The position numbers and the translations under genes are program-made. Positions 8,609-17,282 of a stretch of DNA of 64,000 bases are shown here, piece by piece. This DNA is from an uncultured Chlorobiaceae bacterium (GTDB lineage: Bacteria; Bacteroidota; Chlorobiia; Chlorobiales; Chlorobiaceae): the NCBI GenBank assembly GCA_903940125.1, contig CAJAJL010000065.1, positions 1-64,000 of the forward strand, in the 5' to 3' direction. Under the pieces are notes generated by a model, which saw only the letters and a program-made list of their open reading frames with translations, was not told the DNA's origin and did not search any database. Within the stretch, counting starts at the first letter, position 1; each line of letters begins with the position of its first letter.

Positions 8609-9814
8609 ATGGCAGACATGAAGGTTTATTTTGATAACAATGCCACGACACCGCTGCATCCGGAAGTGAAGAAGGAGATGATTGCGGCGATGGAGATGTT
8701 TGGCAATCCTTCCAGCATGCATTCTTATGGACGTGAAGCAAGGGCAAATGTTGAGAACGCCCGCAGGAAGGTCGCTGATTTTATCGGGGCCACCGAAAAA
8801 GAAATTGTTTTTGTCGGAAGCGGATCGGAAGCCAACAATACCGTGCTTTCTCTTTTTGTCTGTGGTTCGAGCCAGTGTATTCCTGGTTCAAAGATGCGCA
8901 GTTCTATTATTACCACAAAAATTGAACATCCCTGTGTTCTGGAAACCTCTGAATGTCTTGGACATCGAGGTGTACGGGTAAAGTATCTGGATGTTGACCA
9001 GTATGGGAAAGTCGATCTTGATCAACTTGCAGGGATGCTTGGCGATGATGTTGGCCTGGTTTCGATCATGATGGCAAACAATGAGATCGGCACCATCCAG
9101 GATATCGAATCTATTGCGAAAATGGTGCATGAAAGTGGCGCTTTGATGCATACTGATGCCGTGCAGGCAGTAGGTAAGGTACCTGTTGATGTCAGAAAGC
9201 TTGGCGTGGATTTTCTTACCATTTCAGCTCATAAAATATATGGCCCGAAAGGTGTTGGTGCCTTGTTTGTAAAGAAAGGTGTGCCATACTGCCCTTTGAT
9301 TCGTGGAGGTCATCAGGAGCTTGGCCGTCGTGCAGGTACAGAAAATACTCTCGGTATTCTCGGTCTTGGAAAAGCGGTTGAAATGAGAGCTCTCGAAATG
9401 CCGGAGGAGGAGGATCGTCTCCTCGAACTGAAGCATATTCTCAGAAAAGGGATTGAAGAGAGTATTGATGATATTCATTTTAACGGGCACCCTACTGACG
9501 CTCTTGCCAGTACGCTTAACGTGTCATTTACAGGTGTTGAAGGCGAAGCTATACTGCTTTATCTTGATATTGAAGGAATTGCGGTCTCTACCGGATCAGC
9601 ATGTGCATCCGGGTCTCTTGATCCTTCGCATGTGCTTCTTGCGACTGGTGTGGATGCCGAGCTTGCACATGGCTCGATCCGGTTCAGTATGGGTCGGGAA
9701 AGTTCAAGGCAGGAGGTGGATTACCTCCTTAACGTTTTACCGGGAATAATTGAAAGAATCAGAAACATGTCAACGGCTTATATTAAAGGAGGATTGCATG
9801 CTGCAAGCAGGTGA
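8609..9814 (+). CDS. nifS: Cysteine desulfurase, NifS type
   Basis: This PLP enzyme takes sulfur from cysteine for Fe-S cluster building. It opens with FDNNATTPLHPEV. The PLP lysine lies in ISAHKIYGPKG (about residue 209) and the sulfur-carrying cysteine in GSACASGSLDPSH (about residue 332). The long-loop form with SACASGS fits NifS/IscS. At 401 residues it is normal. The start at ATG 8609 lacks a strong ribosome binding site; ATG at 8618 is an alternative. Its end overlaps the start of nifU, so the two are co-translated. In phototrophic green sulfur bacteria the pair may serve general Fe-S assembly as well as nitrogenase. Confidence 0.92.
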   Translation: MADMKVYFDNNATTPLHPEVKKEMIAAMEMFGNPSSMHSYGREARANVENARRKVADFIGATEKEIVFVGSGSEANNTVLSLFVCGSSQCIPGSKMRSSIITTKIEHPCVLETSECLGHRGVRVKYLDVDQYGKVDLDQLAGMLGDDVGLVSIMMANNEIGTIQDIESIAKMVHESGALMHTDAVQAVGKVPVDVRKLGVDFLTISAHKIYGPKGVGALFVKKGVPYCPLIRGGHQELGRRAGTENTLGILGLGKAVEMRALEMPEEEDRLLELKHILRKGIEESIDDIHFNGHPTDALASTLNVSFTGVEGEAILLYLDIEGIAVSTGSACASGSLDPSHVLLATGVDAELAHGSIRFSMGRESSRQEVDYLLNVLPGIIERIRNMSTAYIKGGLHAASR

Positions 9815-10409
9815 GTGGGCATATAGTGAAACACTGAAGGAACATTTTATGAATCCTAAGAATATTCTTCAGGGAGAGAATACTGATGAATTCGATGGTG
9901 TTGGAATGGAAGGCAACCTGCAGTGCGGGGATCAGATGATGGTCGTGATTAAGGTGGACAAGGAAAAAGAGGTGATTACTGATTGTCAGTGGAAAACCTA
10001 TGGTTGTGCCAGTGCTATTGCCAGTACCTCCATTCTTTCCGAAATGGTCAAGGGCAGGACACTCGACCAGGCATTTCATATTTCACCAAAAGAGGTGGCA
10101 CAGGCACTTGGAGGTCTTCCGGATCATAAAATTCACTGTTCAGTGCTCGGTGATAAGGCTTTGCGGGCTGCCATAAATAATTACTATACCCGCAACGGTC
10201 AGGAAGACAAGGTAAAGCAGGAACAGTCCAAAGTGATCTGTCAGTGTATGAGTATTACCGATCATGATATAGAGGATGCGGTACTTGAAGGTGCACGTAC
10301 CTATTTTGAACTGCAGGAGCGTACCAAGCTTGGTACAGTATGTGGTCAATGCAAAGACGAAGCTGAAGTGCTGCTCGAAAAATTCAAGCATATTCATTTC
10401 GGTGTCTGA
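9798..10409 (+). CDS. nifU: NifU-like Fe-S scaffold, short form
   Basis: The N-terminal IscU-type scaffold domain has cysteines in NLQCGDQMM, TYGCASAIAS and KIHCSVLGD. A BFD-like [2Fe-2S] domain follows: ICQCMSITDHDI and TVCGQCKDEAE. The chain ends there (203 residues), so the C-terminal Nfu domain with CxxC found in classic NifU is absent. ATG 9798 is chosen because AAAGGAGG lies 5-12 bases upstream; the start overlaps the nifS stop. It should receive sulfur from NifS and build clusters for delivery. The frame opens earlier, at TTG 9750, but that has no ribosome binding site. Confidence 0.9.
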   Translation: MLQAGEWAYSETLKEHFMNPKNILQGENTDEFDGVGMEGNLQCGDQMMVVIKVDKEKEVITDCQWKTYGCASAIASTSILSEMVKGRTLDQAFHISPKEVAQALGGLPDHKIHCSVLGDKALRAAINNYYTRNGQEDKVKQEQSKVICQCMSITDHDIEDAVLEGARTYFELQERTKLGTVCGQCKDEAEVLLEKFKHIHFGV

Positions 10410-10444
10410 AGATCTCTCTCAAGAGCATGTCTGGAGCATAGATT

Positions 10445-10918
10445 ATGTGGTCACATCCGGATCGTGATAAAAACAAAGATGGGGGACAGTATTGTCCCCC
10501 ATCTTTGTTTTTTATTACCCTTGCCTTAACAGCCTTTTTGGCTAATTTCTGCTGGGAATCCCTGCACGGATTGCTTTATAAAGGACATCCCGGAATGGCG
10601 GCGTCGGACTATGTGCCAATGATGCTTTCAATGGCGGCTATGGACACACTCGGTATAATCGGACTTTACTGCTTTACGGCTCTTGCAGCTCGCAGATGGT
10701 TGTGGAGGCTTGGTTATTATAACAGTTTGATTTTTTTTCTTTCCGGAGTTTGTTCTGCTTATGCGGTTGAGTATGTAAGCATCTATATCCTGCATCTTTG
10801 GCAGTATGGTCCCTCCATGCCGATGTTGTTTGGTGTCGGGATTTTTCCCTTGTTGCAGCTCTCGCTTACCGGTTTATTATCGGTTTTTATTGCACGGCAT
10901 ATTGCGCTTGAGCGATAA
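10445..10918 (+). CDS. Small multi-pass membrane protein, unknown
   Basis: The frame gives up to 157 residues with about four hydrophobic segments, for example FFITLALTAFLANF, LGIIGLYCFTALAA and LFGVGIFPLLQLSL. I recognise no family. The first 20 codons coincide with a perfect 20-bp hairpin (10469-10512). The true start may therefore be TTG at 10505, giving a protein that begins just before the first membrane segment. No good ribosome binding site decides this. It lies between nifU and miaB on the same strand. Confidence 0.55.
   Translation: MWSHPDRDKNKDGGQYCPPSLFFITLALTAFLANFCWESLHGLLYKGHPGMAASDYVPMMLSMAAMDTLGIIGLYCFTALAARRWLWRLGYYNSLIFFLSGVCSAYAVEYVSIYILHLWQYGPSMPMLFGVGIFPLLQLSLTGLLSVFIARHIALER
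10469..10512 (+). terminator. Terminator hairpin after nifU
   Basis: Perfect 20-base arms (10469-10488 and 10493-10512) surround GTAT. The core GATGGGGGACA pairs with TGTCCCCCATC, and the A-run/T-run flanks make it a bidirectional intrinsic terminator. It most likely ends nifS-nifU. It overlaps the beginning of the membrane-protein frame at 10445-10918. Confidence 0.8.
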
Positions 10919-10961
10919 ATGGTTATTATTTTAACAATACGTTACAGGATGAAACAGCTTC

Positions 10962-12308
10962 ATGATCACGACAGGAATTAATAACACTTTTTTTATTCAT
11001 ACGTTCGGATGCCAGATGAATCAGGCTGACTCCGGAATCATAACAGCTTTGCTGCAGCACGAAGGATATTCTCTTGCAGACAGTGAGGATGAAGCAGGAA
11101 TTATTCTGCTCAATACCTGTGCTGTCAGGGAAAACGCTGTCGATCGAATTGAACATTATCTTCAGCATCTGCAAGGACTGAAAAAAAGAAACAAAGGCCT
11201 TATTGTCGGCGTGTCCGGGTGTGTTCCTCAATATCAGAGGCAGGAGATGTTTTCAATCTCTCCGGCAATAGATTTTCTTGCCGGCCCTGATACCTACCGT
11301 TCTCTTCCATTGCTTATTCAGCAAGTTCGAGCCGGGCAGAGACCTTCCTCTTTAGAGTTTAATTCTGCTGAAACCTATGAAGGAATTGATCCTGTCAGAC
11401 AAGGGGCGATAAGTGCCTTTGTGCCGGTCATGCGGGGCTGCAACAACATGTGTGCGTTTTGCGTTGTGCCGTTTACACGCGGTCGGGAACGCAGCCATCC
11501 ATTCAGTTCGGTTATTAGCGAAGTCCGGCAGCTTGTTTCTTCAGGGTACAGGGAGATCACCCTGCTCGGACAAAATGTCAATTCATACCACGATCCGGAA
11601 GAGGGCCTGGATTTTGCAGCTCTTCTGGACGCCGCCAGTCGAGAAGCGCCCCTGGCAAGGATCCGGTTTACTACCTCTCATCCGAAAGATATCTCCGAGG
11701 CGCTTGTGCGTACTATTGCCGATCGTCCGAATATCTGCAATCATATTCATTTGCCGGTGCAATCCGGTTCTTCAAGAATGCTTGCTCTTATGAACCGCGG
11801 ACATACTATTGATGAGTACAGGGAAAAAACAGCATTGATTCGTGAGGTAATTCCAGGAGTTGTTCTGACAACCGATATTATCGCCGGCTTTTGCGGTGAG
11901 CAGGAAAAGGATCACCAGGCCACACTTGAACTGCTCTCGGAGATACGATTTGATTTGGCATACATGTTTTTTTACTCTGAAAGGCCGGGAACCCTTGCCG
12001 CTCGAACGCTTGAAGATGATGTTCCCGAGGCGGTGAAAAAACGCAGGTTGCAGGAAATTATAGATCTGCAGAACAGCATATCTGAAGTTCTTTATCAGGG
12101 AGCAGTTGGAACGGTTGTCGAGGTTCTTGCAGAATCGGAAAGTAAACGATCCTCGCAGCAGCTTATGGGACGTACTGACACCAATCGGGTTGTAGTTTTT
12201 GATCGTGCGCATTATCAGGCAGGCGATCTGGTGAAAGTACTTATTACATCAGCTACTTCTGCAACATTGATCGGCAGGCCGGAGTATTCTGTCGATTATG
12301 AGTCGTGA
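10962..12308 (+). CDS. miaB: tRNA-2-methylthio-N6-dimethylallyladenosine synthase
   Basis: This radical-SAM methylthiotransferase modifies A37 of tRNAs. The N-terminal domain begins with [16 protein letters not shown] and supplies the first auxiliary-cluster cysteines (GCQMN, NTCAVRE, SGCVPQ). The radical-SAM CxxxCxxC lies in [15 protein letters not shown]. The C-terminus is a TRAM-like RNA-binding domain. The 448-residue length is normal. It depends on two [4Fe-4S] clusters, and nifS-nifU lies just upstream. Confidence 0.93.
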   Translation: MITTGINNTFFIHTFGCQMNQADSGIITALLQHEGYSLADSEDEAGIILLNTCAVRENAVDRIEHYLQHLQGLKKRNKGLIVGVSGCVPQYQRQEMFSISPAIDFLAGPDTYRSLPLLIQQVRAGQRPSSLEFNSAETYEGIDPVRQGAISAFVPVMRGCNNMCAFCVVPFTRGRERSHPFSSVISEVRQLVSSGYREITLLGQNVNSYHDPEEGLDFAALLDAASREAPLARIRFTTSHPKDISEALVRTIADRPNICNHIHLPVQSGSSRMLALMNRGHTIDEYREKTALIREVIPGVVLTTDIIAGFCGEQEKDHQATLELLSEIRFDLAYMFFYSERPGTLAARTLEDDVPEAVKKRRLQEIIDLQNSISEVLYQGAVGTVVEVLAESESKRSSQQLMGRTDTNRVVVFDRAHYQAGDLVKVLITSATSATLIGRPEYSVDYES

Positions 12309-12430
12309 AGCGGCAAGGATATATTCCCTTTCTATTAAGAGTTTTTTATCTGACGCTGGATTTGTAAATTACGGTTTCTGAACCATTTTAATAAAAAGCT
12401 CGTAGGTGGGCTTCGGAGATAAGTAAAAGC

Positions 12431-13438
12431 ATGTCAGTTCCCGTAAAACTTGGGTTGATCGATAAAGTTAGAGCACATCTTGAACTGCTTGATCCTGTTA
12501 CCTGGATCAGCGTTTTTCCATGCCTTGCAGGAGGTGTTATGGCTTCCGGGGCAATGCAGCCAACTGTTCACGACTATCTTCTTCTGCTTGCCATTTTTCT
12601 GATGTTTGGTCCTCTCGGTACCGGTTTCAGTCAGTCAGTCAATGACTATTTTGATCTTGAACTTGACAGGGTCAATGAGCCTTCCCGTCCAATTCCTTCC
12701 GGTCGTTTGACTGAAAAGGAGGCTTTAGGGAACAGTATTGTCGTACTTTTACTCGCGATGGGGATTGGAGTGTTTATCGGTGTGCATATTGGTGGAGTTC
12801 GCGGGCTGGTTATTGTTCTGTCGATTATGGCTGCTCTTTTTGTCGCCTATATTTATTCCGCTCCACCTCTTAAGCTGAAAAAAAATATCCTTACCTCCGC
12901 TCCAGCCGTCGGATTTTCTTACGGGTTTGTTTCTTTTTTATCGGCGAATGCCCTGTTCGGGGATATTCGTCCGGAAGCCCTATGGCTTGCCAGCTTGAAC
13001 TTTTTTATGGCTGTTGCCTTGATTATTCTTAATGATTTCAAGTCGGTGGAAGGAGATAAGGAGGGTGGACTCAAGTCCTTGACTGTGATGATCGGTGCCA
13101 GAAATACCTTTCTTGTGTCATTTTTGATTATTGACGTTGTTTTTGGAGTTTTGGCCTACCTTTCTTTTACCTGGGGTTTTATTATTCCCTCGGTGTTTGT
13201 TTTAATTGGTCTTGCTCTCAATCTCTCTATTCAGGTGCAGCTTTTACGGGATCCAAAAGGCGGAATATCATTTATGAAAGGGGCTGTTGAAGATGGATTC
13301 GGTAATGCAATAGGTAAAAGTGATGTTCAGGAACACAATACATTTCTCAGGTTTCAGGTCATAAACAATATCTTGTTTTTACTCAACAATCTGCTTGTTG
13401 CTGGAATGGTTGGATTGAAATACATTAAGGTTCTATGA
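12431..13438 (+). CDS. bchK: Bacteriochlorophyll c synthase (UbiA family)
   Basis: This UbiA prenyltransferase of 335 residues has about eight membrane segments. The first Asp-rich motif is NDYFDLELDRVNEPSRPIPSG and the second is NDFKSVEGDKEGG. The NEPSRPIPSG signature is that of chlorophyll/bacteriochlorophyll synthases, which attach a prenyl tail to chlorophyllide. Green sulfur bacteria have several: BchK for antenna BChl c/d/e (farnesyl tail), and BchG and ChlG. I choose BchK from context, since bchK in Chlorobium lies close to lpxH, hisG and cruC. bchG cannot be excluded without alignment. The product would act at the cytoplasmic membrane and feed chlorosome pigment. Confidence 0.72.
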   Translation: MSVPVKLGLIDKVRAHLELLDPVTWISVFPCLAGGVMASGAMQPTVHDYLLLLAIFLMFGPLGTGFSQSVNDYFDLELDRVNEPSRPIPSGRLTEKEALGNSIVVLLLAMGIGVFIGVHIGGVRGLVIVLSIMAALFVAYIYSAPPLKLKKNILTSAPAVGFSYGFVSFLSANALFGDIRPEALWLASLNFFMAVALIILNDFKSVEGDKEGGLKSLTVMIGARNTFLVSFLIIDVVFGVLAYLSFTWGFIIPSVFVLIGLALNLSIQVQLLRDPKGGISFMKGAVEDGFGNAIGKSDVQEHNTFLRFQVINNILFLLNNLLVAGMVGLKYIKVL

Positions 13439-13578
13439 AGTAGAGGTAGTGCTAAGGCTCTGTCAGCATCAATAGGGTTACAGTTGAGGGGTTTTGTGTT
13501 CAGGGATCGCTGAACCAGTCTATTTTCAAATAATGTTGTTGTTCAGGAAATAGCGTAATCTTAAATCATTATGATGCT

Positions 13579-14292
13579 ATGAATACTCTTCATGCAACCT
13601 TTTTTTCGCTACCAGTCGTATGGCATAACGCACTGGTTACTTTGCTGACCTTTGTCTATGTGTTCAGCGTTCCTCCCCTTATGGATTATCTGGTGACCAA
13701 TCATGCGCTTCCAAGGGATATCAGCCGAAAAATTACACACATCTGTGCTGGTTCAGCCATTGTTTTTCTTCCCCTTTTTATTGATACAGGGTGGTCGCAC
13801 TATCTCAATATAACCGTGTTTGCTGTCTGGACGGTACTGCTGATACAGAAAGGGTTGTTTGCTGCAGATGACGACCAGGCGGTGAAAACCATGACCCGTA
13901 CCGGTGACAAGCGTGAATTGCTGAAAGGTACACTCTATTTTGTGATTGTGGCCATGATCTGCGGTACTCTCTATTACAAACAGTTTCCCGGTGTGCTGGC
14001 GATGGCTATTCTCGGCTGGGGAGATGGTCTGGCCCCTATAATCGGTACCAGGTATGGCAAATTGAAATATCGGGTACTGAGTGATAAAAGTGTTGAAGGT
14101 AGTCTTGCTTTTCTTGTCGGCAGTATTTTTGCGGGGTTGTTTTTTGTCTGGCTCATTGTCCCTGAACTGTTTGATGCAGGAAAGATTGTCACTATTGCAC
14201 TTATAGCCACAGTGGTGGAAGGTGTAAGTCCTAAAGAGGTTGATAATCTTACCATACCTTTTGCGGTCATTGTCACTGCCTGTTATTTGTGA
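13579..14292 (+). CDS. Phytol/farnesol kinase-like membrane protein
   Basis: A 237-residue polytopic protein of the dolichol/phytol kinase (VTE5/VTE6-like, CTP-dependent) family. Conserved parts include DISRKITHICAGS near the N-terminus, AILGWGDGLAPIIG in the middle, and KSVEGSLAF, typical of the nucleotide-binding loop region. Plant relatives phosphorylate phytol for salvage. Its position 140 bases after bchK suggests it phosphorylates prenyl alcohol, perhaps farnesol released from antenna pigment. That substrate is inference. The annotation phosphatidate cytidylyltransferase is sometimes given to this fold. Confidence 0.7.
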   Translation: MNTLHATFFSLPVVWHNALVTLLTFVYVFSVPPLMDYLVTNHALPRDISRKITHICAGSAIVFLPLFIDTGWSHYLNITVFAVWTVLLIQKGLFAADDDQAVKTMTRTGDKRELLKGTLYFVIVAMICGTLYYKQFPGVLAMAILGWGDGLAPIIGTRYGKLKYRVLSDKSVEGSLAFLVGSIFAGLFFVWLIVPELFDAGKIVTIALIATVVEGVSPKEVDNLTIPFAVIVTACYL

Positions 14293-14317
14293 AATGAACG
14301 CATAAAGATGGGGGGAT

Positions 14318-15046
14318 ATGCCGGCCACTTATTTTATCAGCGACATTCATATAGGGCTGCAGTCACCAAAAAGCGAGCAGCTGAAGCTGGATAACCTCGA
14401 ACGGCTTTTTGCCATCATCAAGGCGGAAGGCCGTTCACTCTATATGCTTGGAGATATTCTCGACTACTGGATGGAGTTCCGTCATGTCATTCCAAAGGGT
14501 TTTTCCAGATTTTTATGTTTATTGTCTGATCTGGTAAGCCATAACATTGAGGTGGTTTATGTAGCGGGAAACCATGATTTTTATCTTGGGCGATTTTTTG
14601 ATGATGAGCTTGGGGTAAAGACGATATACGGTCTGCATGAACGGTTGATTGATGGTCGTAAATTTCTGATTGCTCATGGAGATGGGTTGGGGAAGGGGGA
14701 TATAGGATACAAGCTTTTTGCCCGGGTTGTAAGAAACCGCTTTAATCTCTCACTGTTGGAGTTACATCCGGATCTCGCTATCAGCCTGATGAAATATTTA
14801 TCACGGTTAAGTCGTAACCATAAAAAAGTCGATCGTGTGTTTGAAACAGATCGTTTGTTAAACTTTGCAGAAACATTGGCGGCAGAAAAGAAGTTTGACT
14901 ATTTTGTGTGCGGTCACAATCATGTTCAGGGCATAATGGAGCTTTCTGTTTCTCCCTGCAGGTATGTCAATCTCGGATCGTGGATTGATGGCAGTTTGCC
15001 TTATGGATTTTTCAAAAATGGAGTTTTTCAACTCAAGGAGTTATAA
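14318..15046 (+). CDS. lpxH: UDP-2,3-diacylglucosamine diphosphatase
   Basis: A calcineurin-like metallophosphoesterase of 242 residues with the metal-binding series SDIHIG, GDILDYW, AGNHDFY, AHGDG and CGHNHVQG. It hydrolyses UDP-2,3-diacylglucosamine to lipid X in lipid A synthesis at the inner membrane. The final motif is GHNH rather than the more usual GHTH, so assignment within LpxH-like proteins is likely but not certain. GGGGGG lies just upstream of the ATG. It sits close to the kinase-like gene and 26 bases before hisG. Confidence 0.82.
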   Translation: MPATYFISDIHIGLQSPKSEQLKLDNLERLFAIIKAEGRSLYMLGDILDYWMEFRHVIPKGFSRFLCLLSDLVSHNIEVVYVAGNHDFYLGRFFDDELGVKTIYGLHERLIDGRKFLIAHGDGLGKGDIGYKLFARVVRNRFNLSLLELHPDLAISLMKYLSRLSRNHKKVDRVFETDRLLNFAETLAAEKKFDYFVCGHNHVQGIMELSVSPCRYVNLGSWIDGSLPYGFFKNGVFQLKEL

Positions 15047-15071
15047 CGTTAATTTATAGACAGTCTTTGCT

Positions 15072-15956
15072 ATGAGTAATTCACACAAGGTTCTGAAACT
15101 TGGTTTGCCGAAAGGGAGTCTGCAGGATTCAACAATCGATCTTTTTGCTCATGCAGGATTTCATTTTTCTGTTCAGAGCCGTTCCTATTTTCCCTCTATA
15201 GATGATGACGAGCTGGAGGCTATTCTTATCAGGGCACAGGAAATGGCTCATTATGTTGAACTTGGTGCTTTTGATGTCGGGTTGACGGGTAAAGACTGGA
15301 TTATTGAAACAGATGCGGATGTGGTTGAGGTTGCTGATCTTGTCTATTCAAAAGCCTCGATGAGGCCTGTACGCTGGGTTCTTTGCGTTCCGGAAAACTC
15401 TCCCGTACAATCGGTCAAAGACCTTGAAGGCAAGCATATTGCTACTGAAGTAGTTAATATTACAAAGAAATACCTTGCAAAGAACGAGGTCAATGCCATT
15501 GTGGAGTTCAGTTGGGGAGCCACTGAAGTCAAGCCGCCCGACCTTGCTGATGCTATTGTTGAAGTGACCGAAACGGGCTCATCTCTCAGGGCAAACAAGC
15601 TCAGGATTGTTGATACTATTCTTGAGTCCAATACAAAATTGATTGCCAATAAAAATTCATGGAATGATCCCTGGAAACGTGAGAAGATAGAGAATATGGC
15701 CATGCTGCTGGAAGGGGCTATTAACGCCCAAGGCAAAGTAGGCTTGAAAATGAATGCGCCGAAATCTTCTCTCGACAAGATTATTGTAATTATTCCAGCT
15801 TTGCGCCAGCCGACCATATCGCATCTTTCCGAAGAGGGGTGGGTGGCACTTGAAGTTATTGTTAAAGAAAAAATTGTTCGCCATCTGATTCCGGAACTGA
15901 AACGAGCCGGAGCTGAGGGAATATTTGAGTATGATATCAACAAACTGATTGATTGA
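15072..15956 (+). CDS. hisG: ATP phosphoribosyltransferase, long form
   Basis: The first enzyme of histidine synthesis joins ATP and PRPP. The sequence starts [16 protein letters not shown] and includes [13 protein letters not shown] and a PRPP-type region [16 protein letters not shown]. The C-terminal regulatory ACT-like domain ([17 protein letters not shown]) shows the long form (294 residues), which needs no HisZ and is feedback-inhibited by histidine. It is followed at once by an intrinsic terminator. Confidence 0.93.
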   Translation: MSNSHKVLKLGLPKGSLQDSTIDLFAHAGFHFSVQSRSYFPSIDDDELEAILIRAQEMAHYVELGAFDVGLTGKDWIIETDADVVEVADLVYSKASMRPVRWVLCVPENSPVQSVKDLEGKHIATEVVNITKKYLAKNEVNAIVEFSWGATEVKPPDLADAIVEVTETGSSLRANKLRIVDTILESNTKLIANKNSWNDPWKREKIENMAMLLEGAINAQGKVGLKMNAPKSSLDKIIVIIPALRQPTISHLSEEGWVALEVIVKEKIVRHLIPELKRAGAEGIFEYDINKLID

Positions 15957-15986
15957 CAGGCGTCACGGTCCAATTCATGAACTTGC

Positions 15987-16012
15987 AGGCTGCCCGAAAG
16001 GGTGGCCTTTTT
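15987..16012 (+). terminator. Terminator of hisG
   Basis: AGGCTGCCC, GAAA, GGGTGGCCT form a 9-bp stem with one G-T pair and a tight tetraloop, followed by a T-run. It lies 30 bases after hisG and ends only 10 bases before the next gene's ATG. Confidence 0.75.
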
Positions 16013-16022
16013 TATCGTTCCT

Positions 16023-17165
16023 ATGCTGTTATTCTATCAGATCGTTGTTTTGTTTTCATTACTGTTTTTTTTAGGGCTTTTGCTGAGAAATCTGATTGAC
16101 TTCCCCTGTATGCCGGAGAATTCTTCTCAGGCAGGGCCTTTTGTTTCGGTTATGGTACCTGCCCGTAATGAAGAACTGAACATCGAACGCTGTGTCCGAT
16201 CACTTTTGCGACAGGACTATGAAGCATTTGAGATTCTCGTTCTTGATGACGGTTCAACCGATGCTACCCCTGAGTTGTTGAATTGTCTACTCAAGGAGTC
16301 TGGCGGGCGATTGCGGGTACTCCGTGGAGAAACGCTTCCCTGGGGATGGCACGGCAAGGCATGGGCTTGTTTTCAGCTCAGCCGTCAGTCAAAGGGCGAT
16401 CTTTTGCTGTTTACTGATGCTGATACCATGCATGAGCCTGATGCTCTCCGTCGTTCCGTTGGAGCAATACAGGGATCAGGGGCAGATATGCTCTCTCTTA
16501 TGCCCTATCAGGAGCTGGGATCGTTCTGGGAAAAGATTGTGGTGCCGCTTGTCCACGTTATTCTTATGTGCTACCTGCCCCTTCGTTTTGTCCGTACAAG
16601 CCCGAGACCGGCTTTTAGTTTTGCCAACGGACAGTTTATTTTTTTTCGAAAGGAATTTTATGAGCGTATTGGTGGTCATGCCGCAGTTAAAGACGCTCTT
16701 GTGGAAGATGTCTGGCTCTGCAGAGCCGTCAAAAAAGCAGGAGGGCGCGTTATCGCTTTTAATGGCGCGGATGTGGTGAGTTGCAGGATGTATCATAATT
16801 TTAAGGAGATCTGGGATGGGTTTTCCAAAAATCTTTTTGCTGCCATTGGCTACAGCTCTCCAGGTCTGTTGATGCTGGTGTTGATAATCGTTGCACTCTA
16901 CATTGTACCCTATGCATTTCTGTTTGGTTCACTGCTGGTCGGGAGCTTGGACGTTGCAATGTTCTGGATTCCTCTATTCCAGATTATCATTGCTCTTCTC
17001 TGCAGGGTCATTATTGCCGGTGTGTTTCGCCAGTCAATTCCAATATCTTTCCTTCATGTTCTCTCCCAGATGGTGCTGGTTGGAATAGCGATTAACTCAT
17101 TTGTTACAATAAAATTCGGCAGGGGCAGCAGCTGGAAAGGTCGAAACTACAATTTTTCCCGATAG
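16023..17165 (+). CDS. cruC: Carotenoid (chlorobactene) glucosyltransferase
   Basis: A family-2 glycosyltransferase of about 380 residues with a hydrophobic N-terminal anchor (LLFYQIVVLFSLLFFLGLLL), the GT-A nucleotide-binding start SVMVPARNEELNIERC, DDGSTDATPE, the DxD motif LFTDADT, and the acceptor-site region VEDVWLCRAV. Three membrane segments close the C-terminus. CruC of Chlorobium glucosylates hydroxychlorobactene; the neighbourhood bchK-lpxH-hisG-cruC matches what I recall for C. tepidum. ATG 16023 is chosen because GTG 16002 falls inside the hisG terminator stem. No good ribosome binding site precedes the ATG. Generic glycosyltransferase is the fallback. Confidence 0.72.
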   Translation: MLLFYQIVVLFSLLFFLGLLLRNLIDFPCMPENSSQAGPFVSVMVPARNEELNIERCVRSLLRQDYEAFEILVLDDGSTDATPELLNCLLKESGGRLRVLRGETLPWGWHGKAWACFQLSRQSKGDLLLFTDADTMHEPDALRRSVGAIQGSGADMLSLMPYQELGSFWEKIVVPLVHVILMCYLPLRFVRTSPRPAFSFANGQFIFFRKEFYERIGGHAAVKDALVEDVWLCRAVKKAGGRVIAFNGADVVSCRMYHNFKEIWDGFSKNLFAAIGYSSPGLLMLVLIIVALYIVPYAFLFGSLLVGSLDVAMFWIPLFQIIIALLCRVIIAGVFRQSIPISFLHVLSQMVLVGIAINSFVTIKFGRGSSWKGRNYNFSR

Positions 17166-17282
17166 CGGGGAGAATTCGGGGAAGGTGATATTTTTTTTTA
17201 AATTGCACGATTAAAATCAGCGCTTTCAACCAGGGCGAACTGTATCGAGTTAAGGAGTATCAATTCAAACAAGACTATTGTT

